Shown piece by piece: positions 35,024 to 44,260 of a stretch of DNA of 64,000 bases. The notes under the pieces are model-generated. The model saw nothing but the letters and a program-made list of their open reading frames with translations. It did no database searches and had not been told where the DNA came from. The position numbers and the translations under genes are program-made. The stretch's first letter is position 1, and each line of letters begins with the position of its first letter. Source of the stretch: JBGNFV01 sp049645705 (GTDB lineage Bacteria > Bacteroidota > Bacteroidia > Cytophagales > Cyclobacteriaceae); NCBI GenBank assembly GCA_049645705.1, contig JBARUK010000004.1:62001-126000 (forward strand), written 5' to 3'.

Positions 35024-35259
35024 ATCTGCTGATTTTCCTGGTTTGTCAAAAGTACAATTCCAGTACTCATCCGTTTGTCGTACCCCTTACCGTTATGTAA
35101 TATTTTAAGGGTGGAGGATGAAAAGCTGTCTAAATGAGAATACGGGCAAATTATCATGCTCAATTTACAGGCATACTTATCCCTGCACGCGCTGGTATAC
35201 TTCCATTTACCGCATAGTAAACCTAATTTCATGAAGGTTTCTACCAAAAGCTATGCGAC

Positions 35260-35940
35260 ATGACGAAGGATACAAGCATTCACAACAGACCCATGAAAGC
35301 GGTAAAATTTCTTCTTAAGGCCAGCCCTTTACAGGCCGAACAGACCATCCAGAAGCTGGAGCTGACGGGTGAACGTGCCATTCCCGTAATGGAAGCCATT
35401 CTCAAAGAGGGTAGCTGCCACCTAAGATTGTCCGCCGTAAGGTGCCTGGCCAGACTCGACTACGAGGCGAGCACTTACCTGCTCAAAGGTGCTCTGAATG
35501 ATCCTATCGACAAAGTAGCAGAAGAAGCCTGCGCCGCCCTCCGGGCCCGCAACCTGTGCCCGGCAGACTCCGAAGCCGTAGCTGGCAGATGGACTCTGCT
35601 ACAAACAGATAAGAACCGGAAACAGGAAGCCGTCCGCCAACACGAGCATTTCAGGCAACAAAAAGAAGAAACGGTCAGGACCCGCTTCAGAAAAGGGCTT
35701 GAAAGACACTCCGACCTGGCCGTGCACCATATAGGCTATTACCAGCGGCGCAGAGCTTTGCGCTTCGGTATGATAGAGACAGGTATCCTGGCCCTGTTCA
35801 GCGGTGCACTGCTGCTGCTGTTAAGTTTTACAGGTAGTTTCTCTCTGCTCACATACGCCGACCTGTTCTTCCAGGCTATGGGCGTGTTCTGCCTCGGTTC
35901 AGGAACTTACCAGATAGTCAGAGCCAATATGGTCAGGTAG
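35260..35940 (+). CDS. HEAT-repeat protein with two C-terminal membrane helices
   Basis: The 226-residue protein has HEAT-like helical repeats in its first half (QKLELTGERAIPVMEAILKEG, HLRLSAVRCLARLDYEASTYLLKGAL, DKVAEEACAALRARNL). A charged linker follows, then two hydrophobic segments (MIETGILALFSGALLLLLSFTG and ADLFFQAMGVFCLGSGTYQIV). HEAT repeats bind protein partners; the membrane anchor suggests a scaffold at the inner membrane. No enzyme motif is seen. A second ATG 33 bp downstream is a possible start. It is transcribed away from the 185-residue gene. Confidence 0.65.
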   Translation: MTKDTSIHNRPMKAVKFLLKASPLQAEQTIQKLELTGERAIPVMEAILKEGSCHLRLSAVRCLARLDYEASTYLLKGALNDPIDKVAEEACAALRARNLCPADSEAVAGRWTLLQTDKNRKQEAVRQHEHFRQQKEETVRTRFRKGLERHSDLAVHHIGYYQRRRALRFGMIETGILALFSGALLLLLSFTGSFSLLTYADLFFQAMGVFCLGSGTYQIVRANMVR

Positions 35941-35943
35941 CGA

Positions 35944-36807
35944 TCAGGAAAAACGCTTCCAGTTGTCCTGTGTAAAGCGGCTTACATCTGTAGCTCTGCT
36001 ACCCGTAAGTTTATTGATGTCCTCACTTACCTGGCTGGCACCATTTTCTGAATATATTCGTGAGAGTTCACTAAGATCCTCTACGAGCCAGTCAGGCATG
36101 CCCATAGACCTCATGTTCTTTTCTGCATCATCCGGCGATATGGGCACATAGCGGACTTCCTTGTTGATGGCCGTACTTACTGCTCTTGCTACATCTCTCA
36201 TATCTATTGCCGAAGGGCCCGTCAGTACATACGTTTGATTTTCGTACCCTTCGCCCGTCAGTACACGGGCAGCCGTGCGCGCCACATCGCATGCGTCTAC
36301 CGCACTGTATTTGGCATGTGCCATCGGCGCATATATACGTCCCTGGTCTTTTATTGAATGGGCATAGGCAAAGAAGTTCTGCATGAAGCCATTCGCCTGC
36401 AAGAATGTATACGGAATGTCCGATGTGCGGATCGCCTGCTCTATCTCATTGTGCCACCTACCCATGTTCAGCGTGCTGTCCGGTCCTGCGCCCATAGCTG
36501 AGACTTTGACAATATGGGCTACATTGTGGTTGATAGCGGCCTCCACCACCGCCATCTGATGCGCTACCTGCTGGGGACCGGCCGGAGAGTTAAGAAAAAC
36601 TTTTCGTACACCTTTAAGGGCCTTTTCTACCGATTGCTTGTCTTCAAAGTCTCCCAGCACCACATCATACCCCTGCTCCCTTAGCCGCAATGCCTTCTTA
36701 GACTCCCGGGCAAACACCCGTACGGTTGCGCCATACTCTTTTAGATATTTCAGGAGGTGTGACCCTATGGTACCTGTACCTCCGGTCACGAGAATCAGAT
36801 CGTTCAT
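35944..36807 (-). CDS. NmrA/SDR-type NAD(P)-binding protein
   Basis: The 287-residue protein is an atypical short-chain dehydrogenase of the NmrA/quinone-oxidoreductase (YtfG-like) type. The N-terminal ILVTGGTGTIGSHLLKYL is the dinucleotide motif, followed by VRVFARESKKALRLREQG and VLGDFEDKQSVEKALKGV. No classical YxxxK is found in the usual place, as in NmrA-like members. ALKGVRKVFLNSPAGP and YTFLQANGFMQNF also fit. It may reduce quinones or act as a redox sensor. It is a single gene, convergent with the HEAT protein gene by 3 bp. Confidence 0.85.
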   Translation of the reverse strand: MNDLILVTGGTGTIGSHLLKYLKEYGATVRVFARESKKALRLREQGYDVVLGDFEDKQSVEKALKGVRKVFLNSPAGPQQVAHQMAVVEAAINHNVAHIVKVSAMGAGPDSTLNMGRWHNEIEQAIRTSDIPYTFLQANGFMQNFFAYAHSIKDQGRIYAPMAHAKYSAVDACDVARTAARVLTGEGYENQTYVLTGPSAIDMRDVARAVSTAINKEVRYVPISPDDAEKNMRSMGMPDWLVEDLSELSRIYSENGASQVSEDINKLTGSRATDVSRFTQDNWKRFS

Positions 36808-36950
36808 GGTTTTGGTTTGTTCTGTATCATAAAAAAATCACAAACCTTTATTCAGCTATAACAATGTCAGTCAAACTATTACTCTGCAAAAGGATTTACT
36901 GTAAAGAGTTTTATTCTAAAATAATATTTTTTTCAGTCTGAACCTACTCT

Positions 36951-38054
36951 ATGCGTAACCAACCACTTATACGAGCCGTCCTGATTCTGCTGTTATTTTT
37001 TGCCGTGATTGCGGGCGTTGTACTGGCAGGGTCTTTTCTCAAGCCACTTGCCCTTGCTCTGCTTATAGCCCTGTTGCTGGTACCTGTAGCACGAAAACTC
37101 GAAAAATCCGGCGTGGGTCGTTTTGCAGCATGCATTCTTGCCGATCTCATATTCGTACTCGTCGTAGCCGGTATACTGTTTCTGCTGTCCTATCAGGTAA
37201 AGCAGGTAGCCGGAGATTGGGATCAGATCCAAAAAGAAGGAAAAGAGCAATTTGAAAAAGTACAGACTTTTATCGTAAAGCAGGTAGGCGTAAGCGAAAA
37301 GGAACAGGAACAGGCCATCGAAAAAGCTGTAAATAACTTTGCCAGTGGTTCACAAAGCAAGTTTACCTCCATGCTCAAGAATACCTTAGGCTCCGTAGGC
37401 GACCTGTTGCTTATAGCCATTTACATTCTTTTGCTGCTATATTACCGGCATAAGTTTGCCAACTTCGTCTACAAAGCCTTCTCGGGTACGCAAAAGAGTA
37501 AGCTGCGAAAGATACTGGAAGGCTCTAAAAACACAGCCGTAAACTACCTGGGCGGCAGGCTCATATTGATCGTATTATTAGCTATATTTTATAGCATAGG
37601 CTTCCTGGCATTCGGCGTTAAATACGCCATCTTTTATGCTGTATTCGCTTCTATCCTTACCCTCATCCCCTACCTGGGCAATGTCATCGGCGTCATGTTA
37701 CCCTTAGCTACCACCCTCCTCAGCGATGACCCCGGCCAGGCTTTCTTCGGCGTATTGATCGTATTTGCTATCATCCAGTTTCTGGAAAGCTACATACTGC
37801 AGCCTCTTGTAGTCGGAAAAAAGGTCAACATCAATCCCTTCTTCACCATTTTCATAGTCGTGCTGGGTGGTGCTATCTGGGGCGTGATCGGCATGATGGT
37901 CGCCATACCCTACCTTGGTATACTCTACGTTATCATGAATAACACAGAGAAACTTAAACCATATGCCTACCTCATAGGTGAAGAGGAAGACTCCGATTCG
38001 GATTCCGGCATAGAGAAAGCCATGGGTAAATTGAAAGATAAGATAACAGGCTAA
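36951..38054 (+). CDS. AI-2E family (PerM/TqsA-like) membrane transporter
   Basis: The 367-residue protein has seven or eight hydrophobic segments in the AI-2E family pattern: two N-terminal helices, an amphipathic coiled region (about residues 85-135), then four or more helices with FLAFGVKYAIFYAVFASILTLIPYLGNVIG and GAIWGVIGMMVAIPYLGILYVI. The PYLGNVIG motif is the best-kept part. Some members export autoinducer-2 and others act as Na+/H+ or other antiporters; the substrate here is unknown. It ends 13 bp before the convergent EEP-type gene. Confidence 0.9.
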   Translation: MRNQPLIRAVLILLLFFAVIAGVVLAGSFLKPLALALLIALLLVPVARKLEKSGVGRFAACILADLIFVLVVAGILFLLSYQVKQVAGDWDQIQKEGKEQFEKVQTFIVKQVGVSEKEQEQAIEKAVNNFASGSQSKFTSMLKNTLGSVGDLLLIAIYILLLLYYRHKFANFVYKAFSGTQKSKLRKILEGSKNTAVNYLGGRLILIVLLAIFYSIGFLAFGVKYAIFYAVFASILTLIPYLGNVIGVMLPLATTLLSDDPGQAFFGVLIVFAIIQFLESYILQPLVVGKKVNINPFFTIFIVVLGGAIWGVIGMMVAIPYLGILYVIMNNTEKLKPYAYLIGEEEDSDSDSGIEKAMGKLKDKITG

Positions 38055-38066
38055 TCAGACTATGGT

Positions 38067-39155
38067 CTATTCCTCGTCCAGGCTATAAGTAGCACGTATG
38101 GGAAAGTGATGGGAGAATTTTATATCCCGCATAGTACGGAAAGAGGTAGCAGTGAGCCGGTCATCGTAGAACTGGTGATCTATCCTTAATAAAAAGGGAG
38201 AAAATGGCTGGTAGGTTATACCAAACCCTCTGCCTGCATTTACAAAGGCATTATCATAAAATGCATTTAGCTTCCTGTAGGTGTAGCTGTACGGCGTTTC
38301 ATTAAAATCTCCGCAGATAATGACCGGATAGGGACTATCTGCCAGAAAATCCATGATACGCTCCAGCTCCTGCGTGCGCGCTTCCTGCCGCATTCGCAGG
38401 TTCGTCTTCAGTTCATCACGTGTGAGCTTTTCTTTGCGGGCGTATGGGCCCGTTTCAGTCGTATTGATCGAGGGAAGGTGCAGGTTAATGACCCGGATGG
38501 TTTCACCGTCGCTACGGGCCACATCTACCCATGCCGCCCGGTGCCCTGCCAGTGAACTGATACTGAACTCACCTTTATCCGATACGGGCAGACGGCTGAA
38601 GATTACAACCCCGCCATCAAAAGTGGCGCTGTCTGTTTCTGCCGGAAAGTGGCGACTATAGCCTGCTCGTGCCAGTGCCGTAAATACGCTATCGATCTCC
38701 TGACTCTCCCCGGGGTACTTTTGCAGGCACAGCACATCCGTATCTGTATCCAGGATGGCCGCCGCAATGTCTGAAGCATTCCCGGCAGACGGCTCGCCCT
38801 CCCTGGGTTTAGCTCCCTTAAAGTAGTTTACATTATAAGACAGCGTAGTGATCAGGCTTTCTACGGAGGTAATCTCCTTCTTCTCATGCAGGCTCACCGT
38901 GCTCCTGATATGTCCGTATCCTACTGCCAGCAGCGCCAGAGGGATAAGTATCCATACAGCCCTTCTAAACAGCCAGTAAACCGCCAGTAGAAGGTGCAGA
39001 ATCAACAGGTGCGGAATGACGAGGGCAATAATACCTGCGGGCCAGAATATATCAGGGGGAATGTAGGTACTGGCAAACACAGCCAGTGTGACCGGCAGCA
39101 TAATAAAGCCGAAGACCTTGAGCGTCCGCGACAATATGGTTCGCTTGCGGATCAT
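38067..39155 (-). CDS. Membrane-anchored EEP-superfamily protein with altered metal ligands
   Basis: The 362-residue protein has N-terminal membrane helices (VFGFIMLPVTLAVFASTYI, IIALVIPHLLILHLLLAVYWLF, AVWILIPLALLAVGYG) and an endonuclease/exonuclease/phosphatase fold outside them. Recognisable parts are TLSYNVNYFKG, RVINLHLPSINT, VIICGDFNETPYSYTYRKL and FSHHFPIRATYSL. The usual metal-binding Glu of LQE is Lys here (VLCLQKYPGE), and the Asp of the SDH motif is His (SHHFP). So two ordinary catalytic positions are changed, while Asn and His of NLHL and GDFN are kept. It may be inactive or act on another substrate. It abuts the short TolC-like gene. Confidence 0.82.
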   Translation of the reverse strand: MIRKRTILSRTLKVFGFIMLPVTLAVFASTYIPPDIFWPAGIIALVIPHLLILHLLLAVYWLFRRAVWILIPLALLAVGYGHIRSTVSLHEKKEITSVESLITTLSYNVNYFKGAKPREGEPSAGNASDIAAAILDTDTDVLCLQKYPGESQEIDSVFTALARAGYSRHFPAETDSATFDGGVVIFSRLPVSDKGEFSISSLAGHRAAWVDVARSDGETIRVINLHLPSINTTETGPYARKEKLTRDELKTNLRMRQEARTQELERIMDFLADSPYPVIICGDFNETPYSYTYRKLNAFYDNAFVNAGRGFGITYQPFSPFLLRIDHQFYDDRLTATSFRTMRDIKFSHHFPIRATYSLDEE

Positions 39156-39899
39156 TTACCGCACTTCTTCCAGCCGTACGCCGATCATTTCCTCCAGGTT
39201 GATCTTAGCGATCATAAAGCTACTCTCAGAGTTAAGTTTTTTGATTCGCTGGTCATTATAAGACCGAAGAGCACCATTGAACTCAACAAGGGTAAGCTCA
39301 CCGTTTCTGAACTGCTGCTCTGCCAGTGTATAAGATGAACGTACATCTTCCAGGGCTTCCGTTTCCAATTTGTAAATCTCCTCAGCCGTGATGTACTCCT
39401 GGTACCGGCGTAGTACTTCGGCCCTGATAGCGATCTTAGCCTCGTTCAGCCGCTCCCTTTCTATATGCAATTGCTGCTTGGTGCGGCGGCGCGTGGCAGG
39501 CAGGTTTACCAGCATACCCAGGTTCAGCGTCGCATTGAGGTTATAACGGGGAAAGAACGAAGCACGGCCATTTTCTACATCTCCGCTACTGGTGGCCTCC
39601 TCCAGAGTAAATTCATTGAGGTTACCCTGCATAGTAAAGTTCTCAAGGATCGCCCACTTGGCCATAGTGTAGTCTTCCTCTGCCATGGAAATATTGTGCC
39701 TGAGTATGTTATTAGTAGGCAGGTTGGCCCAGGCAAGCTGAACAAGCTTCTCCTGGTATTCCAGGTTTCTGGCGCCTTCCGGCAGTACGATTTTGTTGTA
39801 GTCGACCGATTGAGCTAAAGCACTACCGAATACCAGTTGGCTCAAAACAAAAACGGCTGCGATCACCGCGGAACGTCCAAAAATTTTCATATGGTTCAT
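39156..39899 (-). CDS. Short TolC-like outer membrane efflux protein (half-length)
   Basis: From 39899 the 247-residue product has a signal peptide (MKIFGRSAVIAAVFVLSQLVFGSALA) and a TolC-type helical coiled coil of one repeat (AEVLRRYQEYITAEEIYKLETEALEDVRSSYTLAEQQFRNGEL, then LNSESSFMIAKINLEEMIGV). Full TolC proteins have two such repeats and over 400 residues, so it is half size. The frame opens 33 codons further up, but that part is charged and reaches into the upstream gene. It probably forms part of a trimer or multimer with a partner in the polysaccharide locus. The stop directly precedes the start of the EEP-like gene. Confidence 0.8.
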   Translation of the reverse strand: MNHMKIFGRSAVIAAVFVLSQLVFGSALAQSVDYNKIVLPEGARNLEYQEKLVQLAWANLPTNNILRHNISMAEEDYTMAKWAILENFTMQGNLNEFTLEEATSSGDVENGRASFFPRYNLNATLNLGMLVNLPATRRRTKQQLHIERERLNEAKIAIRAEVLRRYQEYITAEEIYKLETEALEDVRSSYTLAEQQFRNGELTLVEFNGALRSYNDQRIKKLNSESSFMIAKINLEEMIGVRLEEVR

Positions 39900-39924
39900 T
39901 TTCAAATATATGTCTGCGTGATGG

Positions 39925-41400
39925 TTACTCTGCTGCTTCTGCTTCAGAAATTTCTTTTTGCTTTCTTTCTTCCTTGTCAAACTGGCCCAGCCGTACAACT
40001 ATAGCGTAAAATGCAAATAATATCAATCCGCCCGGCTTCTGAAACATAGCCGTTTGGGCATAATTACCTATAGCCATAGAGAAGAATGCCGCCAGGTAGG
40101 CTACCAGCATGTAACGCGTCAGGGCATTTTCAGACCGATAGTAGTTTCGGATACCGATGATCATGGATGTAAGGAACAGGGACATAGTAAGAATAAGGCC
40201 TATAAAGCCCTTCTCTAATGCCGTTTCCAGGTAGCCGTTGTCAGGCGGAAAGCCTGCAAGCTGATGACCCGGCTGATACATTTCACCAGCAGGTCCTGTA
40301 GTCGTAACCCCACCACCAATGGGGTGTGTCCAGATGTATGGCTGTATGAAGGCCCTGTTTCGCTCCCTCACAAGCATACTGGGATCGTCTTCACTAAAGA
40401 AAGTACTCCTGAAGCGGGTCATATTCTCACCGTATACCGGCCCGAAAAGCAAAAACGCAAACGCCAGCAGTGCCACTACTGATACCGCAATGGTCCGCTT
40501 CTGATTAATGGTCATGAGCGCATACAGTGCAAAGCCCGCCGGAATCATAGCCACGGCCGTACGTGTACCCGAGAAGTTCATAGAAATGAACATAAGCACC
40601 CCGCTTATCAGCAGGCCCAGCCTCTGCCATGTCTTAAACGGACCCATGGCCAGCACGATACATACCAGACCGGAATAGGTCATAAACATACCGAAGGCAC
40701 TTACATCACTCAGAAAAGACCACTTACGGAAACGCCCCCATATATACACCAGGTTAAAGCGTTCCTCGTCCTCCATGAGCCAGGCCATTTCAAAGTCGGC
40801 CAGACCAAAAATCTCCTGCCAGATACCGTATAGCCCGACCAGCAGTGCCAGACCCAGCCATATCTTAGTAAAGGTAAAGATGAACTTACGGCTTGAAAAC
40901 ACGTGAAATACCACTACGAATAGCATAGCATTTACAAGGGTACCACGGGCTGAAAAGATCCACCCCCCAAGGCCTGCGGCGTACGGGTTGGCTACCTGTA
41001 TGACCCAGTAGGACAGCCATACGGCGTATACATACGTCAGAGGATTTTTCATCGACTCCCAGTTGCTCTTCCGGGAGGAACCGGGGATAAGTATGGTGCC
41101 CAAAAATGAGCAGGCAATAACAAGGTCGAGTATAGTACCGGTAGGCAGCGTACCAGGTAGTACGCGTTTAAGATGAAACATAAAGAAGCCAAACGTCACT
41201 GCCAGCACAAAGCCGAAGCGAACATTGGCCACAGCACCAACTACAAAAGGAAGCCCTAAGAGTACACCCAGAGCCAGTATACCCACAATAGTCCCTACCT
41301 TTACAATAAGAATAGAAAGCAATAACGACCCCAGCAACAGCCCTACTACCATCATAGGGGTCACGAGTTTCTCGTTAAATAACTTTCTTTCTATCTGCAT
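39925..41400 (-). CDS. O-antigen ligase/polymerase-like membrane protein
   Basis: The 491-residue protein has about twelve membrane helices and a large periplasmic loop (residues roughly 330-400), as in O-antigen ligase WaaL and Wzy-type polymerases. The loop contains REFNRAFIQPYIW-like sequence (RERNRAFIQPYIWTHPIGGG) and HQLAGFPPDNGYLETALEKGFIG, similar to the H-(N)-G-Y-L loop of the family. The C-terminal KEERKQKEISEAEAAE is charged. In this locus it would polymerise repeat units of an exopolysaccharide or attach them to a lipid. The gene ends 26 bp before the short TolC-like gene. Confidence 0.85.
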   Translation of the reverse strand: MQIERKLFNEKLVTPMMVVGLLLGSLLLSILIVKVGTIVGILALGVLLGLPFVVGAVANVRFGFVLAVTFGFFMFHLKRVLPGTLPTGTILDLVIACSFLGTILIPGSSRKSNWESMKNPLTYVYAVWLSYWVIQVANPYAAGLGGWIFSARGTLVNAMLFVVVFHVFSSRKFIFTFTKIWLGLALLVGLYGIWQEIFGLADFEMAWLMEDEERFNLVYIWGRFRKWSFLSDVSAFGMFMTYSGLVCIVLAMGPFKTWQRLGLLISGVLMFISMNFSGTRTAVAMIPAGFALYALMTINQKRTIAVSVVALLAFAFLLFGPVYGENMTRFRSTFFSEDDPSMLVRERNRAFIQPYIWTHPIGGGVTTTGPAGEMYQPGHQLAGFPPDNGYLETALEKGFIGLILTMSLFLTSMIIGIRNYYRSENALTRYMLVAYLAAFFSMAIGNYAQTAMFQKPGGLILFAFYAIVVRLGQFDKEERKQKEISEAEAAE

Positions 41401-41424
41401 ACCTATTTCTCTCTGTTTTTGAAT

Positions 41425-41565
41425 TTATAGAAATACGGTTTTGGCAAAAATGATGAGGAAGACCAGGAGAACGAAAGCGATCGCTACCTTTTCCAGTAAC
41501 GGATCGAGCGGACTCGTGACCTTCTTCTCTTTCTTGTTTTCTATCTCGTCAAAATCGTCGACCAT
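41425..41565 (-). CDS. 46-residue single-span membrane protein (short ORF)
   Basis: An ATG at 41565 opens a 46-codon frame ending at 41425. It encodes an acidic/basic start (MVDDFDEIENKKEKKV), a short linker (TSPLDPLLEK) and one membrane helix (VAIAFVLLVFLIIFAKTVFL). It fills the gap between the glycosyltransferase and polymerase genes, leaving 24 and 32 bp on either side, in the same direction. It has no known family that I recall. Such small helices may stabilise the neighbouring polymerase. Its reality rests on location, direction and the clean helix. Confidence 0.55.
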   Translation of the reverse strand: MVDDFDEIENKKEKKVTSPLDPLLEKVAIAFVLLVFLIIFAKTVFL

Positions 41566-41597
41566 TCGGCAATTTAATGATTTTTCAAAAGAATTTT

Positions 41598-42857
41598 TCA
41601 GGTGCGCTCAGCTACAAGGTCCCAGAACTGGCGAACCCGCTTTTCCCAGGTATTGCTATCAGCTACCTTCATGCGTTTTTCAACTTCCTCAGGCGTGCTG
41701 CCATCTACCGCGTCACCTACCTTACGGATAAACTCATCGTCATCTGATGCCAGCCTGATGACATCTTCGAAGTCCTGTATATCTTCTGAAAAACGCGTAC
41801 TTACCACTGCTCGTCCGGCGGCCAGGTATTCATTGATCTTTAACGGGTAAATACTTTTGGTCAGTGTATTACACTTGAAAGGGATCATCACCGCATCCAT
41901 GTACCGCAGGTAAGATGGTAGCTGCTCCAGCTTCTTAGACCCGGTAAAGATCACGTTCGCCATTTTATCCAGCCCCTGTTCCTTTATCTCCGGTGAATTT
42001 TCTGGGCCTACCAGTACCACTACCTTGTCTGCGTGCTGTTCTGCTACTTTGCGAATAAGCGGGTAGTTGGGCCGGGTGTCCAGATTTCCTGTATAGCCGA
42101 TGACCTTTTTGCCCTCTAGTCCTTTCATTTCCTCCGGCCGGGGCAGCTCCTGCTCTACGGCTCTGCGAAATATATGTGAAAAGGCTGCATTAGGCAGGTA
42201 TACCGTTTTCTCCGATGCCTTCTTCTTAAGACGGCACAACTCGCGACTGGTAGTAATCGTCAGATCGGCGCGGGCTACCAGGTAGTCTTCCCGCTCCGGC
42301 CCATGGCGGTACAGATATTCACTATGAGCCACATCGTCCATACAATGGTACACATCAAAATCCGGCTGCCAGCTTTCAGGAAAATGCTTACCGTAGAGCG
42401 GGTGATAGGAGTTGAAATACATGAACTGCTCCACGTTATGGTCCCGGATCAGTCGCTCGATTGTTTTGTACAGTATCTTATCGTTTACCTTACTGAACCT
42501 TTCGTACAGCTTACTACCTGGTTTCATCCAGTTTATAGGGTACACCAGGCGGGGCGTTACTACCGTAAGTTCACCCTCTACCCCCTCCGGCTTATAGTAA
42601 ATATTCTTGCCTTTCAGCAGTGCATCTTTACGGCGCTTTACCGTATCTTGCTTTCTTTCAGATAAGTAATCCTTTATTGTGTAGGGGTTGTCTATCAGAA
42701 ACACCCGGTGTGTTTTGGCAAACTCTCTCGCAATAGAATACGAATTGGAAGCATATGGCCCGTCGAACCGCGGAAGTGCCAGCATGATTATGTCATGCCC
42801 CTTCAGCGGCACAGAGTTGTTGGTAGAAGTCTGATCTGTAGAAACTGCCTGGTCCAT
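41598..42857 (-). CDS. Glycosyltransferase (GT1/GT4-like, TuaH-type)
   Basis: The 419-residue soluble protein has two Rossmann-like halves, typical GT-B form: N-terminal IIMLALPRFDGPYASNSYSIAREFAKTHRVFLI, and C-terminal KVIGYTGNLDTRPNYPLIRKVAEQH, NVIFTGSKKLEQLPSYLRYMDAVMIPFK and the nucleotide-binding PLKINEYLAAGRAVVSTRF. It is like the TuaH family that adds sugars in polysaccharide synthesis. Its donor and acceptor are unknown. It is followed by the small membrane protein and preceded by the Wzx flippase, in one leftward unit. Confidence 0.87.
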   Translation of the reverse strand: MDQAVSTDQTSTNNSVPLKGHDIIMLALPRFDGPYASNSYSIAREFAKTHRVFLIDNPYTIKDYLSERKQDTVKRRKDALLKGKNIYYKPEGVEGELTVVTPRLVYPINWMKPGSKLYERFSKVNDKILYKTIERLIRDHNVEQFMYFNSYHPLYGKHFPESWQPDFDVYHCMDDVAHSEYLYRHGPEREDYLVARADLTITTSRELCRLKKKASEKTVYLPNAAFSHIFRRAVEQELPRPEEMKGLEGKKVIGYTGNLDTRPNYPLIRKVAEQHADKVVVLVGPENSPEIKEQGLDKMANVIFTGSKKLEQLPSYLRYMDAVMIPFKCNTLTKSIYPLKINEYLAAGRAVVSTRFSEDIQDFEDVIRLASDDDEFIRKVGDAVDGSTPEEVEKRMKVADSNTWEKRVRQFWDLVAERT

Positions 42858-42867
42858 ATGTTTGGGT

Positions 42868-44226
42868 CTATCCTTTTCGGGGAATCAGCCGGTCTTTCAG
42901 AAAACCTTTACCGGCCTGTATTCCTACAAAATAAAAATTAAACATTTCAGAAAGAATTCTCCTGAGCCTCACCCCTAATTTACGATGCAGATAGATCTGG
43001 TTAAGGATAAAGGCCACTATGAAGGATGACAAGGTGCCGTAGGCGGCTCCAATGACACCGAAGTTCTTAATGAAGAAGTAGTTGAAAACACCGTTCATGA
43101 CTGCATTCAGCAGCACGAAGTAAAAATTTACTTTGGGCTTATTCATACCATCCAGGATGGTACCGAACTGCCGGGCAAACGGCACGAAAAATGAATAAAA
43201 TATCGTGACCTGGAGTATGGGTACAGTGTCCAGGTATTCCCGGCCTGCCAGTATCAGTATCACCGGTTTAGCCAGCAGAAATATACCTAAAGACAGGGGC
43301 AAAATAATCGCGAGGATCAGCGCAACTGACTTTTCATATAGCCGCTTAGCCGCCTCCTCCCCTTCTTCCTCTATCTTTTTGGATACCTGCGGAAACACGA
43401 TACTGGATACCGATACCGTAGGTACCTCTACCAGGTTGGCCACCCTGAGAGCAGGACTGTAGACAGCCACAGCCGCAGGTGATATCATACGACCCAGCAT
43501 CCACTGGTCCATATTACTGGTAAGCATGGAGCTGATATTAGTACCGAAGGTATATTTTCCGTAGTGGAAGAGCCTCACCATCCAGGTATTGTTATACAAG
43601 GTACTGAACCAGGTGTACTGTCTGGTATACACATAGCCTATAATGGCACCCAGCAGTACTGTTATCACCTGCACCCAGGCAAGGCTGATAAGACTGACCT
43701 GCCAGTCGAAAATAAAGGCCAGCAGGATATAGGCAAACAATCCGCCGCGCCTTACAAAATGAGACCAGAAGGTGCCCCTGAAGCTCAGGTTGGCCTGCTG
43801 CACAAACTCAAAATGACAAAACGGTAACAGGAAGAACAGCCCTGGTATGGCGATGTAAAGTATGTCGTCCAGCCCGGGAGCATTCCAGAACTCGGGCAGA
43901 AACTGGCTTACGCCGAGAATGAGCAGGGTCTGCGATACCACAATAGCCAGGTGGAGAAGCAGAGACGCACTCAGAATATGCTGCTCTTCTGTTTTTTCCT
44001 GGGCTGCTGCCAGGAATTTCACCATGCTGTTGCGCACAAACCCATTCCGTATCATCTCCATAATGGTTATGATACTGATGTATAACATCCAGGTACCGTA
44101 ATCCTGCTTGTTCAGCAGACGTACCAGGATCATAAAGCCACCTATACCAAAAATTAGTATAGACCCGCGCTGCATGAGCGTGAGTAAACCTGACCTTAGC
44201 CAATATGACTTGAAAGGTAATCCCAT
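42868..44226 (-). CDS. Wzx-type polysaccharide flippase
   Basis: The 452-residue protein has about twelve to fourteen membrane helices in the polysaccharide-transport (MOP, Wzx) arrangement: GSILIFGIGGFMILVRLLNKQDYGTWMLYI at the start, GTNISSMLTSNMDQWMLGRMISPAAVAVYSPALR, and FARQFGTILDGMNKPKVNFYFVLLNAVMNGVFNYFFI. It moves lipid-linked repeat units across the inner membrane. It is in the leftward unit between the sulfotransferase and glycosyltransferase genes, and fits a Wzx/Wzy-type pathway with the polymerase at 39925 and the co-polymerase at 46050. Confidence 0.9.
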   Translation of the reverse strand: MGLPFKSYWLRSGLLTLMQRGSILIFGIGGFMILVRLLNKQDYGTWMLYISIITIMEMIRNGFVRNSMVKFLAAAQEKTEEQHILSASLLLHLAIVVSQTLLILGVSQFLPEFWNAPGLDDILYIAIPGLFFLLPFCHFEFVQQANLSFRGTFWSHFVRRGGLFAYILLAFIFDWQVSLISLAWVQVITVLLGAIIGYVYTRQYTWFSTLYNNTWMVRLFHYGKYTFGTNISSMLTSNMDQWMLGRMISPAAVAVYSPALRVANLVEVPTVSVSSIVFPQVSKKIEEEGEEAAKRLYEKSVALILAIILPLSLGIFLLAKPVILILAGREYLDTVPILQVTIFYSFFVPFARQFGTILDGMNKPKVNFYFVLLNAVMNGVFNYFFIKNFGVIGAAYGTLSSFIVAFILNQIYLHRKLGVRLRRILSEMFNFYFVGIQAGKGFLKDRLIPRKG

Positions 44227-44260
44227 TCGCGATCTTCCCTGCTCCTACCCTGATATATGA

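Noticed and set aside
35020..35247. 75-residue minus-strand frame upstream of the receiver-like gene
   Set aside because: No recognisable domain, scattered Cys and Lys, and it covers the likely promoter of the next gene; the stop/start overlap with that gene is probably chance.
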